64,000 bases of DNA from Vulcanimicrobiota bacterium (GTDB taxonomy: Bacteria; Vulcanimicrobiota; Xenobia; Xenobiales; JADMJV01): the NCBI GenBank assembly GCA_017307785.1, contig JAFKGI010000035.1:1-64000 (forward strand). The letters run 5' to 3'. The notes under the pieces were generated by a model that worked only from the letters and a program-made list of their open reading frames with translations, did not search any database and was not told the DNA's origin. A program made the translations under genes and the position numbers. This document shows positions 15,308 through 24,100 of this stretch, one piece after another. Positions within the stretch are counted from its first letter, which is position 1; every line of letters starts with the position of its first letter.

Positions 15308-17088
15308 CAGTCCAGAACCTCGACCGGGGTGACGATGGTCAGGCGCTGAGGCTGCATGATGATGCCGGCCAGGCTGGGGTTCTTGCTCAGTTCGTACTGG
15401 AAGAAGAACTTCATGGTGTGAACTTTGGCGCGATGGAAGTCGGAGCTGCCCGAGCTGGCCGCCAGCCCTAACTTGAGCCACTGCCAGGCCACCACGATGT
15501 TGGAGAAAAACTCCATGTAGAGGGTGGCGTCCGAGAGCATCTTCTCGAATTCGCCCTGGGCTGCCATGGGCATCAAGTAGCCCAGCACTTTCTGATTGAG
15601 GCCCAATTGTTCGCGCAACTGGTCGACATAGGGCTTGAGCTCTTCGTTGGAAGACGCCGCGGCGCAGGTCGCTTCGATTTCGGCCAGCAGGAATTTGAGC
15701 GAAGCGCCCTTGTTCATGAAGACCTTACGGCCCAGCAGGTCGAGGGACTGGATGCCGGTGGTGCCCTCGTAAATGGCCATAATGCGCACGTCGCGATAAT
15801 ACTGTTGGAGCACGTATTCATCGCAGAATCCGGCTCCTCCCAGCACCTGCAGACCCTGGTCGACCGAGCGACGACCGGCTTCGGCCGGATAGGTCTTAGC
15901 CATCGGGGTGAGCAGCTCCAGCAGGTCGTGATAGCGCGCTGCTTCCTCGCCTTCGGAGGTCTTTTCCAGGTCGGCGTAGACCGAGGCTTGCAGCACCAGG
16001 GCCAGCGAGCCTTCGGCAATGGCTTTTTGGAGTAGCAGCATGCGGCGCACGTCGGGGTGGTTGATGATCAACGTCTGGCCCTCGGTGGTGTCTTTGACGC
16101 CGCCGGCCTGGAGGCGGCGACCCTGGGGACGCTCCAGAGCGAACTGGCGCGAGGCGTAGTAAGCGGCGGTGGCGATGGCGGCACCGTGGCGACCTACGTG
16201 GATGCGGGCTCCGTTCATCATGTAGAACATGTGCTCCAGACCACGATGGAGAGTGCCGACCAGCCAGCCGCGACAGTCGTCTTTCTCACCGAAGACCAGG
16301 TGGGTGGTGGTGTAACCACGTTGGCCCATCTTCTGGAAGTCGCCGACGGTCGAGACGTCGTTGGGCACCAGCTGGCCGTTCTCGGGACGGAATTTGGGGA
16401 TGAGCATCAAGGAGATGCCTTTGGTGCCGGGGCCGCCGCCGGGCACGCGCACCAGCGTGAAGTGGATAAAGTTCTCGGCAAACTGGTGGTCACCACCGGA
16501 GATCCAGATTTTCTGGCCGTGCACGCTATAGCTGCCGTCGTCGCGGGGAATGGCGTCGGTGACCACGTCCGAGAGCGAGCTGCCGGCCTGCGGTTCGGTC
16601 AGAGCCATGGTGCCGCCCCATTCGTTGGAGAGCATTTTGGCCATGTACTGGTCTTTGAGTTCTTGGGAACCAAAGGAGGCCAGCATGCCGGCCGCCCCTG
16701 AGGTCAGGCCGGTGTAGCCGGTCATATTGTTGTTGGACGAGTCGGCGATGAAGTTGAGTGCCTGGTAGAGCGTGACGGGCAGCTGCATGCCGCCATCGTC
16801 ATAGTCCAGGGTGGAGCCGACCAGGCCCAGTTCGCTGGCGCGCTCAAGCATGGTTTTGACGGCCGGGTGAACGATGACCTTGCCGTCGATCATGCGGGCC
16901 GGGTCGGCATCCATGGCGCGGAAGACCGGGTAGAGTTCGGCGTCGGCAAACTTTTTGACGCTGTCGAGGATGAGCCGCAACGATTGTTCGTCGTGGTCCT
17001 GGAAGCGGGGCGCTTTCAGCATATCTCCCAGGCGGAAGACCTCGAACAGCATCCAGTTCAAGGTCTCCATGCTCATGTAAGTGCTCAT
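15307..17088 (-). CDS. Long-chain-type acyl-CoA dehydrogenase
   Basis: This 593-residue flavoenzyme catalyses alpha,beta-dehydrogenation of an acyl-CoA, passing electrons to ETF. Visible features are TMALTEPQAGSSLSD (flavin/substrate motif), the QKIWISGGDH strand, GRHGAAIATAAYY, and AIYEGTTGIQSLDL, whose Glu is the expected catalytic base in this long, C-terminally extended class. The extra C-terminal helical domain (about 460-593) matches 590-600 residue members often labelled FadE/AcdB-like. The substrate chain length cannot be told. It overlaps the cyclase gene upstream (ATGA) and the propeller lipoprotein downstream (TGATG), an odd combination of metabolism and signalling. Confidence 0.92.
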   Translation of the reverse strand: MSTYMSMETLNWMLFEVFRLGDMLKAPRFQDHDEQSLRLILDSVKKFADAELYPVFRAMDADPARMIDGKVIVHPAVKTMLERASELGLVGSTLDYDDGGMQLPVTLYQALNFIADSSNNNMTGYTGLTSGAAGMLASFGSQELKDQYMAKMLSNEWGGTMALTEPQAGSSLSDVVTDAIPRDDGSYSVHGQKIWISGGDHQFAENFIHFTLVRVPGGGPGTKGISLMLIPKFRPENGQLVPNDVSTVGDFQKMGQRGYTTTHLVFGEKDDCRGWLVGTLHRGLEHMFYMMNGARIHVGRHGAAIATAAYYASRQFALERPQGRRLQAGGVKDTTEGQTLIINHPDVRRMLLLQKAIAEGSLALVLQASVYADLEKTSEGEEAARYHDLLELLTPMAKTYPAEAGRRSVDQGLQVLGGAGFCDEYVLQQYYRDVRIMAIYEGTTGIQSLDLLGRKVFMNKGASLKFLLAEIEATCAAASSNEELKPYVDQLREQLGLNQKVLGYLMPMAAQGEFEKMLSDATLYMEFFSNIVVAWQWLKLGLAASSGSSDFHRAKVHTMKFFFQYELSKNPSLAGIIMQPQRLTIVTPVEVLD

Positions 17089-18305
17089 TTTTTCGCTCCC
17101 AATTCAAATACTTCCAGACGTCCCCCCTCAAGGGCCACGGTTCCGCGGCTCTTGAGGTTGTGGGTGGCTTCCACCGCCCTGGCGGTGGTTTCGCTGATCA
17201 AGACGCGCACCTGCTTCTGGCGGGTGTAGCCTTCGATTTCTGCGGCCAGATTGGCCTGCTCGCCGACGGCCGCATATTCGGAGCGGCCACGCAGACTGAG
17301 GTCCCCGACTACGATGTCGCCGGTATGAATGCCGATGCCGACCTCGAGGATTGGCAGGACGGCGGTGTCCCAGAGCTGGTTCATCTGGTCGAGATGCTGG
17401 AACAGTTCCAGAGCCGAGTCGGCGGCCGAGCTCTCTTTTTCGAAAAGAGCCACGATGGCGTCCCCCAGGTAGGTGGCCAGCACGCCGTCGTGTTCTTCCA
17501 CCACGCGGGCCACCATCTCGTAGAAGTCCGCCGCCTGGCGCACGAACTGATCCATGGCCCCGCTCTCGGTGAGTTTGTCGTAGTTCCAGATGTCGGCAAA
17601 GAGAACGGTGCCGTGCCGCGTTTCCATGCCCTGGGCCGGCCTTTTGCCGGGGCAGAAGCGCAGAATCTGCGCTCCCAGCTGAATGAGGTCGCCGTCCTTC
17701 AACTCCGAGTCGGCTTTGACGGGGTGGCCGTTGATGAACGTCGCGCTCGGCTCGGTTTCGTTGTGCAGCACGTAGTGATCTCCGCCGCCCGTCAGAGTCA
17801 CGTGGGTCCGCGAGACGGTCCGTTCTTCCAGCACGATCTGGTTGTCGCGCTTACCGGGTCGGCCGACCTGATTGACGCCGTCGCGCAGCAACCAGCGTCG
17901 ACCGCGATAGGGATGGCTGTAACCCACCAGGCTGGCTGCGGCCGGGACGTGCTTTTGCAGTTTGAGCTTGTAGCCGCCGACTTCGATTTCTTCGCCGGGT
18001 AGAAATTCGCAGTAGGTAATGCCCTTGCCACCCTTTTTGGCCGGATTGCTTTGATCGAAGTTGAGAAACATCACGTTCTGATTGCGCACCTGCAGCACCG
18101 CCTGGCGATCGGCGGCGGCGGCGCCGTCCAGAACGATGTCGTTGGGACGAGGATTGGCGGCCGATCCGACCTGCATGGAGGCGCGCGTAATGGGCCAGAT
18201 GGACTCGCGGCCCTGGGAGTCGATCACCAGCACTTCCAGATCGGTTTCGATCCAGGGGACTTTGTTGGCGTTCGTCTCGAGTTTGAGGGTGGCTTCTTCT
18301 TCCAT
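17085..18305 (-). CDS. FHA-FHA-class III nucleotide cyclase homologue, probably degenerate
   Basis: This 406-residue protein starts at ATG 18305. A first FHA-like region (about 20-115) is followed by a canonical FHA domain (about 130-215) with GRPGKRDN, SRTHVTL and FINGHPV, which binds phosphothreonine. The C-terminal domain is a class III cyclase fold with both metal Asp positions (LFADIWNYDKL and YLGDAIVALF). However, the Lys normally two or three residues before LGD is Thr/Tyr, and the NLAAR motif reads NLAAEIE, so the transition-state Arg is replaced by Glu. It may be a weak or inactive cyclase that works as a phospho-dependent scaffold. Two Ser/Thr kinases in this window could supply the FHA ligand. 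Confidence 0.85.
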   Translation of the reverse strand: MEEEATLKLETNANKVPWIETDLEVLVIDSQGRESIWPITRASMQVGSAANPRPNDIVLDGAAAADRQAVLQVRNQNVMFLNFDQSNPAKKGGKGITYCEFLPGEEIEVGGYKLKLQKHVPAAASLVGYSHPYRGRRWLLRDGVNQVGRPGKRDNQIVLEERTVSRTHVTLTGGGDHYVLHNETEPSATFINGHPVKADSELKDGDLIQLGAQILRFCPGKRPAQGMETRHGTVLFADIWNYDKLTESGAMDQFVRQAADFYEMVARVVEEHDGVLATYLGDAIVALFEKESSAADSALELFQHLDQMNQLWDTAVLPILEVGIGIHTGDIVVGDLSLRGRSEYAAVGEQANLAAEIEGYTRQKQVRVLISETTARAVEATHNLKSRGTVALEGGRLEVFELGAKK

Positions 18306-18380
18306 ACTTCCCGCTTCGACTTTCAGGTACAGGGAACCTCGGCGTTTAAGGAAAGCAGAAAACTGGCCGAAAACCCATGC

Positions 18381-20474
18381 GTGTATGACAAAGCACGCGT
18401 AGATGACCTGATAAGCCTGGCCCGCCAAATATGCCGCGTGCCGGTGGCTCTCTTGCGGCTCCACAGCGATCCGCCGGGAGAAGCGGGTCAGCAGCATGCT
18501 TTCGAATGGGCCGAGCCGGTGCACGATCAGGACGGGCTGGAACTGGGCTGGTTGGTGGTCCGCGATCGACGTCCGCGCCGGTTGAGTCGGCAGCAGCGGG
18601 ACGGTCTGCAGGCTCTGGCCCGGCAGGCTTCGGCTCTGCTTTCCCTGCGTCAGCGAGAGAAGAGCGAGCGGCGTTCCGAGGCCCGCTACCGGGCCCTTTT
18701 CGACTACGCGCCCGATGGAATCGTGGTGGCCGACGCGGCCTCCAATTACCTGGACGGCAACGCCATGATCTGTGAGATGCTCGGCTATTCCAGAGAAGAA
18801 CTGATCGGCTTGAATGCCGCGGACATCGTGGTGGCCAGCGAGGTGGAGCACATCGAGTCCGCTCTCGATCACATCGATGTTCAGGACGATTACCAGCGCG
18901 AGTGGCGCTTCCGACGCAAAGACGGCAGCGAGTTCCCCGCCGATGTCATCGCCAAGCAAATGCCTGACGGGAACTTGCTGGGCGTGATTCGCGACATCAC
19001 GGCCAAAAAGGGGGCCGACGAGGCCCTGCGTCGCGCCGAAGAGCGGATGCGCTTTGCCCTGGATAGCGCTCGCATCGGCACCTGGGATTTGGATATCGCC
19101 ACCGGCGAGCTACGCTGGTCCGCGTGGCTGGAGCGCCAATACGGGTTTGAGCCGGGCACCTTTCCGGGACAGCTGGACGCATTCATGAGCCGGGTACATC
19201 CCGAGGACCATCAGGCCGTTTTAGAGGCGGTCGGAGCTTCCGGAGACTTTACCATCACCAGCCGGGTGTTGTGGCCGGACGGAACGGTGCGCTGGCTGCG
19301 CGGTCACGGCCGCGTGATTCTGGATGAAAAAGGCGAACGGGTTCGCAGTCTGGGCATCTCCGAGGACATCACCGAGCAAAGACAGCTGCAAGAGCAATTT
19401 CAGCAGTCGCAGAAGATGGAAGCCATCGGACGCCTGGCCGGCGGGGTGGCCCACGATTTCAACAATTTGTTGACCATCATCCTGGGCTTTACCGCCTTGC
19501 TCAGCGGTGAACTCGACGATCACGATCCTCGCCTCTGCTATACCGAGGAAATCGAGCGGGCGGCCCAGAGCGCGGCCACCTTGACTCGCCAGTTGCTGGC
19601 TTTCAGCCGCAAGCAAATCATCGAGCCGCGTTTGCTGAATTTGAATGCGGTGGTGGCGGGCCTGGAGCCGATGCTGGCGCGCATGCTCGGCGAAGACGTG
19701 ATTTTGACCTTGGACCTGCGCGACGACCTGTGGGTGCGGGCGGATCGCAGTCAGCTGGAGCAGGTGGTGCTGAACCTGGCGGTCAACTCGCGGGACGCCA
19801 TGCCCCAGGGCGGGCGCCTGAGGGTGAGAACTCGGGGTCAGGAATCCCAGGTGGTTCTGGAAGTGAGCGATAGCGGGACGGGCATTCCTGAAGAGGTTCT
19901 GGAGCGTATTTTCGAGCCGTTTTTCACCACCAAGGAGTTCGGCAAGGGCACAGGCCTGGGTCTGGCCACGGTGCACGGCATCGTCGTCCAGAGTGGGGGC
20001 GGGGTGCGAGCGCACAATCGGGTGGAGGGAGGAGCATGTCTGGAGGTGACCCTGCCCCGAGCTCAACCTGCCGAGCGCACCCAGGAGGAGAGCCTGGATT
20101 CAGAGAGGGGAGCGGGACCCTTTCGCATCCTGGTGGTGGACGATGCCGAGGGAGTTCGCAAATACGCCCAAAAGCTGCTCGAAGGCCACGGCTTCCAGGT
20201 GATTCTGGCCGCCAGCGGACGAGAAGCCGAGCAGGTGCGAACTCCAGTGGACTTGTTGCTGACCGACGTGGTCATGCCGCAGATGAGCGGGCCGGAACTG
20301 GCCCAATCGCTGTGTCGACGCTGGCCGCACCTTCAGGTGGTGTATATGTCAGGCTACAACGAGGAGGCCATTGTCGATCGGGGCGAGTTGCGGCCGGGCA
20401 TTCACTTCGTGCAAAAGCCTTTCGACGGGGAAGCGCTCCTGCGAAAGTTGAGCAAGTTGGCAGCCGCCCAATGA
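18381..20474 (+). CDS. Cytosolic PAS-PAS hybrid histidine kinase with C-terminal receiver
   Basis: About 697 residues from GTG 18381, chosen because it is the first in-frame start clear of the divergent cyclase gene; no good ribosome-binding site is visible. A short GAF-like region (1-90) is followed by PAS1 (about 100-215), PAS2 of the PAS_3 type (225-340), HisKA with GGVAHDFNNLLT (His358), an ATPase with NLAVNSRDAM, EVSDSGTGIP and GKGTGLGLATVHG, and a REC domain (about 580-697) with LLTDVVMPQMSG. The HDFNNLL motif is typical of NtrB-type soluble kinases. No cognate response regulator is adjacent. A terminator for the convergent gene overlaps its stop codon. Confidence 0.9.
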   Translation: MYDKARVDDLISLARQICRVPVALLRLHSDPPGEAGQQHAFEWAEPVHDQDGLELGWLVVRDRRPRRLSRQQRDGLQALARQASALLSLRQREKSERRSEARYRALFDYAPDGIVVADAASNYLDGNAMICEMLGYSREELIGLNAADIVVASEVEHIESALDHIDVQDDYQREWRFRRKDGSEFPADVIAKQMPDGNLLGVIRDITAKKGADEALRRAEERMRFALDSARIGTWDLDIATGELRWSAWLERQYGFEPGTFPGQLDAFMSRVHPEDHQAVLEAVGASGDFTITSRVLWPDGTVRWLRGHGRVILDEKGERVRSLGISEDITEQRQLQEQFQQSQKMEAIGRLAGGVAHDFNNLLTIILGFTALLSGELDDHDPRLCYTEEIERAAQSAATLTRQLLAFSRKQIIEPRLLNLNAVVAGLEPMLARMLGEDVILTLDLRDDLWVRADRSQLEQVVLNLAVNSRDAMPQGGRLRVRTRGQESQVVLEVSDSGTGIPEEVLERIFEPFFTTKEFGKGTGLGLATVHGIVVQSGGGVRAHNRVEGGACLEVTLPRAQPAERTQEESLDSERGAGPFRILVVDDAEGVRKYAQKLLEGHGFQVILAASGREAEQVRTPVDLLLTDVVMPQMSGPELAQSLCRRWPHLQVVYMSGYNEEAIVDRGELRPGIHFVQKPFDGEALLRKLSKLAAAQ

Positions 20475-20503
20475 AAAAGGCGCACCCTCGAGAGGATGCG
20501 CCT
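20474..20503 (-). terminator. Rho-independent terminator of the small Gly-rich membrane gene
   Basis: Arms AGGCGCACCCTC (20478-20489) and GAGGATGCGCCT (20492-20503) pair with one mismatch around a GA loop. On the minus strand the stem is followed by five T. It also overlaps the stop codon of the convergent kinase. Confidence 0.8.
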
Positions 20504-20519
20504 AAAACTATGCTCTGGA

Positions 20520-20681
20520 TTAGACCCGGAGTCCGCCGCCGCTGAACATCCAGAAGACGAGCACCAGCAGGAGCAATCCGCCGACGCCGAGTCCGCCGCC
20601 GCCGTAATAGCCACCGCGATAACCGTAGTAACCGCCACCGCTTACGAGCAGCAATACAAGAATAAGCAATAAGAGATTCAT
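20520..20681 (-). CDS. 53-residue Gly-rich single- or double-span membrane peptide
   Basis: A complete small gene begins MNLLLLILVLLLVSGGGYYG, continues with a YRGGYYGGGG linker and ends with a second hydrophobic run LLLLVLVFWMF and SGGGLRV. GGAG lies about 11 nt before ATG 20681, and a rho-independent terminator follows the TAA, so the transcription unit is complete. Two membrane-spanning stretches flank a Gly/Tyr hinge, as in the widespread small DUF3309-like membrane peptides. The function is unknown; similar peptides are often stress-related. It stands alone between a histidine kinase and the pentein gene. Confidence 0.8.
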   Translation of the reverse strand: MNLLLLILVLLLVSGGGYYGYRGGYYGGGGLGVGGLLLLVLVFWMFSGGGLRV

Positions 20682-20765
20682 AATCGTCGTTCTCCAAACT
20701 GTGTGAGGTCTATCGACAGTATGTTCTCTTTTGCCGGTTTTCGGCAGGGGCGTGGATCCTGCCGA

Positions 20766-22280
20766 TCAGGTATCGCTGACGCGCAGATCCCCGGTAGCGC
20801 AGCGGATGGCGCCCCACAGTTTTGTACTGAAGCGGGCGGACCCCATGCTCACGACCTGAAAGCCCTGGCTTTGGTAGACCCCTCGGGCGGCGTCGTCCAG
20901 GGCGGGCACGTCGTAGACCGGCATATAGGCGCGCTTGCTGCCGCCATAGTTCTCGATCAGCACGTTGTTGTAGGTTAGATAAGGTGTGGCCAGGCCGACG
21001 CCGCATAAATTGGGAAGACGGATGATGCGATAGCCCACGGCAATGAGTTGCTGGGCGGCGCGATTGTATTTGTCCACCACGCCTTTGTCCAGCGTCGCCT
21101 GAACCAGCCTGCTCAGCTCGGGATTGCCTTGGGCGAGTCGCAGGCCTTCGGCGGGATCGGCGACCGCGATGGTCTGGTCGTCGAGAAACGTAAAGCCCAG
21201 GTCCAGATGGAACTCGGGCGGAGGCTCCACCACGTGCACGGGCAGTCCGAATTGTTCTCGGAAAAGCTCCAGAACGGCCGCTTTGCTCAATTTCAGTTCC
21301 TGCATGTTGCGCGCGACGACCTCGCCGCCGATGAGCACCGATTGTCGACTGGCCACCACGTCGCCCCCTTCGAAGCCGAGTTGAGATCGGCGCACGATCA
21401 GGTCGGGCAGGCTCCGAGACAGGCAGGCGGGGGCGGCGCCGGTGCCCTGAACCACGTGGCGATTGAGGCGGGGGTCGACCTGGCAGTCGCCGCGGAAGGA
21501 GCGCGGCAGTAGCAGAACCGGCTGGTTTTCGGTGGTGGTGAGCAACACGGCCGCGTCTCGCGCCCACATGGTCATGGGATGATAGATCTGTTCGGGAGTC
21601 GCGGCGATGTGCAGCGGATGGATGCGGATGCGCTCCAGCGGAAGCTGCCATTCCTGGATCAGCCCGGGCAGAGCAGCGGCGGCCAGACCCTCGGCCACAA
21701 CCTCGAAATGGACGTCCTGCGGCAAGCGCGTGCACAGGTCGACCAGGACGGCCTTCTGGGCTCCAAAGGCCGGTTCTTGAAACTCTTCCGGCCATTGCAG
21801 GCGCAGGGCACGGATGCGCCCGTGAGAAGAGGCGACCATCTTGAGCGGGCCCAGATCGTCCGTTCCCACCGGTATGTTGAAGAGGTCCCGGGGACGTAGC
21901 GGAGTGGAGTTGGGATTGGCGGGTAACTTCCAGCCGTCGGGAGTGGGGTTGGCGTCTTCGGCGGCCCGCGGTGGCTGGTCCAGATTCAGGAGAGACGGCG
22001 CGAGTCCGGCCGGAAGCATGGGAGCGGCGGTTTTGGACGAAGATTTGGAAGTCAGATTGGCCAATGCTGAGCCCTTAGAAAGGTCCTCGGGGGCGGTGGG
22101 GTAGGGGCGGGGAGAATCCTGCTTTAGAGTGGGAGCACTTTTGAGGAAGCCAGGCTTCATCAAGCCGGTTTGCTGAGTTTGAGCGGTTTCCAGGCGGTCT
22201 TGGGGGACAACGGGTTTTTCCACCGGCCGGCTGGCTTTCTGCGGGCCCTCCGGGATGGAGAAGCCGCCGATAGGGTTCAC
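20766..22280 (-). CDS. Pentein-superfamily (arginine/agmatine deiminase-like) protein with Pro-rich leader
   Basis: This 504-residue protein has about 120 residues of Pro/Ser/Lys-rich disordered leader starting MNPIGGFSIPEGPQ, then a guanidino-group-modifying domain. The expected catalytic positions are present: TMWARD (about 238-242), GFEGGDVVAS (302-310), FHLDLGFTFLDD (His358) and WGAIRCATGDL with the nucleophile Cys494. Family members deiminate or transfer the amidino group of free arginine, agmatine or peptidyl-arginine; which applies is not clear. There is no Sec signal. It overlaps the upstream AI-2E permease gene by ATGA. The disordered leader resembles an exported effector's N-terminus, which is inference. 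Confidence 0.78.
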   Translation of the reverse strand: MNPIGGFSIPEGPQKASRPVEKPVVPQDRLETAQTQQTGLMKPGFLKSAPTLKQDSPRPYPTAPEDLSKGSALANLTSKSSSKTAAPMLPAGLAPSLLNLDQPPRAAEDANPTPDGWKLPANPNSTPLRPRDLFNIPVGTDDLGPLKMVASSHGRIRALRLQWPEEFQEPAFGAQKAVLVDLCTRLPQDVHFEVVAEGLAAAALPGLIQEWQLPLERIRIHPLHIAATPEQIYHPMTMWARDAAVLLTTTENQPVLLLPRSFRGDCQVDPRLNRHVVQGTGAAPACLSRSLPDLIVRRSQLGFEGGDVVASRQSVLIGGEVVARNMQELKLSKAAVLELFREQFGLPVHVVEPPPEFHLDLGFTFLDDQTIAVADPAEGLRLAQGNPELSRLVQATLDKGVVDKYNRAAQQLIAVGYRIIRLPNLCGVGLATPYLTYNNVLIENYGGSKRAYMPVYDVPALDDAARGVYQSQGFQVVSMGSARFSTKLWGAIRCATGDLRVSDT

Positions 22281-23533
22281 TGGGCAGGCTTGTCGGCGCG
22301 GCGACGGCGAGCGGCAGCTACCCGACGGGCGTGGCGCTCTTCCATGACGGCCAGACGGGCCTCGACCGTGTGGAGTCGGGCCTTCAAGGCGATCTCTTCG
22401 CTTTCCAAGGAGGCCATGTGGGCTTGTTCGGCTTCTTCGTCCACGGTGAGGAAGCGACCGTGGAACCAGACGAAGACGGACTTGATCATGGCGGCCAGAG
22501 GCACGCCCACCAGGGCACCCACGGGGCCGAGCAGTTCCGCTCCCGAGAAAGCGGCCAGCAGCACGAACAGGGGCGAGACGCCGACGGCCTCACTCATGAT
22601 GCGCGGAGCCATGACGCGTTCGACCACCAGGTTGACCGCATAGACGAGCACGGCCAGCTGGATGGCGTAGCCCATCTGGCCCACGTTGATGAGCCCCAAA
22701 ATGATGGCGGTAATCGGGGGAATCACTTGATTGAGCACGGGAATGGGCAGCGTCAGGGCCGCTACCACGGCGATAACCAGCGCGTAGGGGTTGGAATGAA
22801 TGAGCAGACTGTGCACCAGCAAGACGGCCAGAGTCAGGGCGCCACAGGTGCTGGCCAGAGTGATCTGGGCCTTGAGATAGCCACCGAAGATTTTGTTGAG
22901 GTCGCGGGCCAGGTTGACGATTTCCGTACGGTAGCTGACGGGCAAGATCTCTAACAGACTTTGCCAGATACCGCCCCAGCGCAAAATCACGTAGATGGAG
23001 ACGATCAGCGAAGTGAAGATGAGAAAGGCCGCCGAAACCAGGTGCAGGATGAAGTTGCGCATCCCCATCAGCATCGACTTGGCCATCTCGGTAGCGGAAG
23101 ACTCGCTGCTGCGCAGCGCTTCTTCCAGTTGGGCCTGGTACTGCACCGGCACCCGTGAGATGTAATTCTCCTGAAGGGTGGTGGCCAGGGCGGTGATGCG
23201 GTGGGAGAATTCCGGCAGTTGCGTGACCATGGCATTGACCTGACCCACGATCATAGGAACCAGGATGGCCGTGGCCAGCGCGCCGGTGGCGAAGAGAACC
23301 AGATAGACCAGTAAAATAGCCCGTCCGCGCGGAAATTTGTAGCGGTTTTCCAGCCAGGTGACGATCGAGTTGAGCAGATATGCGATCAGAAAAGCCATGC
23401 CGAAGATGGTCAGCGTGGTCTTGATTTGCTCGAGCGTCCAGAAGGCGATGACCAGCACCAGCAGCCACAACACGAGTCGGGACAGGGCTGGATTGATGAG
23501 GGCGGGGCGGATCTTCACGGTCGTCTGATTCAT
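22277..23533 (-). CDS. AI-2E/PerM family membrane transporter
   Basis: This 418-residue protein has the architecture of the AI-2 exporter family (TqsA/PerM/YdiK): paired N-terminal helices (from about residue 18), a soluble loop, and the C-terminal block with PIPVLNQVIPPITAIILGL, VVERVMAPRIMSEAVGVSPL and LLGPVGALVGVPLAAM. The C-terminus ends in a coiled-coil-like, Arg-rich tail. Substrates range from autoinducer-2 to Na+/Li+; none can be assigned here. ATG 23533 is the start; a TAACTT box about 8 nt upstream hints at a very short leader. It is followed by the pentein gene with ATGA overlap. Confidence 0.88.
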   Translation of the reverse strand: MNQTTVKIRPALINPALSRLVLWLLVLVIAFWTLEQIKTTLTIFGMAFLIAYLLNSIVTWLENRYKFPRGRAILLVYLVLFATGALATAILVPMIVGQVNAMVTQLPEFSHRITALATTLQENYISRVPVQYQAQLEEALRSSESSATEMAKSMLMGMRNFILHLVSAAFLIFTSLIVSIYVILRWGGIWQSLLEILPVSYRTEIVNLARDLNKIFGGYLKAQITLASTCGALTLAVLLVHSLLIHSNPYALVIAVVAALTLPIPVLNQVIPPITAIILGLINVGQMGYAIQLAVLVYAVNLVVERVMAPRIMSEAVGVSPLFVLLAAFSGAELLGPVGALVGVPLAAMIKSVFVWFHGRFLTVDEEAEQAHMASLESEEIALKARLHTVEARLAVMEERHARRVAAARRRRADKPAQ

Positions 23534-23603
23534 AGTCGGAGAAGTTATGAAAAATCGTGCAAAGGCCTCTTTAGAGTACTGCTTTGTGGGGAAATGAACG
23601 GCT

Positions 23604-24014
23604 ATGGATGAGGTGAGATCGGCGGTCCGAGTCATACTGGTGGACGGGAGCGGGCGCACGCTGTTGTTTCGTTCTGTCGACGATTACTGGTTCACGCCCG
23701 GTGGTGGCCTGGATGAAGGGGAAGATTTGGAGGCGGCCGCTCGACGCGAGGTGCTGGAAGAAGTGGGGCTGGAATTCGGGTCCCTGGGAGAGCCTCTGGG
23801 TAGCGAGCAGATCGAGTTTGTCTTTGAGGGCCGCCGTATCGTGCAGTTCCAGACCTACTTTCGGGTGCGCCTGGAGGGATTCCATGAGGTCTTGAGTGCT
23901 GGCTTTACCGAGGAAGAACTGCGCGGGGTAACGGCCCACCGCTGGTGGTCGCGCGAGGAAATTTCGGCGACCTCCGAGTTGATTTATCCGGCCCATTTGT
24001 TGGACTGGCTCTGA
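23604..24014 (+). CDS. Nudix hydrolase
   Basis: This 136-residue protein has a complete Nudix box: GGGLDEGEDLEAAARREV followed by LEEVGLEF (Gx5Ex7REUxEExGU), which binds Mg2+ and hydrolyses a nucleoside diphosphate linked to X. The substrate (oxidised nucleotide, sugar nucleotide or capped RNA) is not predictable from sequence. The start is ATG 23604 with TGGGGA about 10 nt upstream. It is divergent from the AI-2E permease. Confidence 0.93.
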   Translation: MDEVRSAVRVILVDGSGRTLLFRSVDDYWFTPGGGLDEGEDLEAAARREVLEEVGLEFGSLGEPLGSEQIEFVFEGRRIVQFQTYFRVRLEGFHEVLSAGFTEEELRGVTAHRWWSREEISATSELIYPAHLLDWL

Positions 24015-24088
24015 AAAAAGTCTGACGCTCGACTTAAATTGTTAAGAAATATGCGAAGGTTGTTTCTTATCAAAGTCGGATTCTGGGG

Positions 24089-24094
24089 TAGACT
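24089..24094 (+). promoter_or_regulatory. -10 box of a leaderless promoter (gene 24101)
   Basis: TAGACT is followed by GAGAGT and then ATG 24101. A weak -35 candidate, TTATCA, lies 16 nt upstream. The box plus spacer is nearly identical to that before the FHIPEP gene. Confidence 0.55.
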
Positions 24095-24100
24095 GAGAGT

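Noticed and set aside
20741..20765. Stem TCGGCAGG/CCTGCCGA after the pentein gene as a rho-independent terminator
   Set aside because: The 8-bp stem is perfect but no T run follows it on the minus strand; it may only be a weak or Rho-linked end, so it was not listed.
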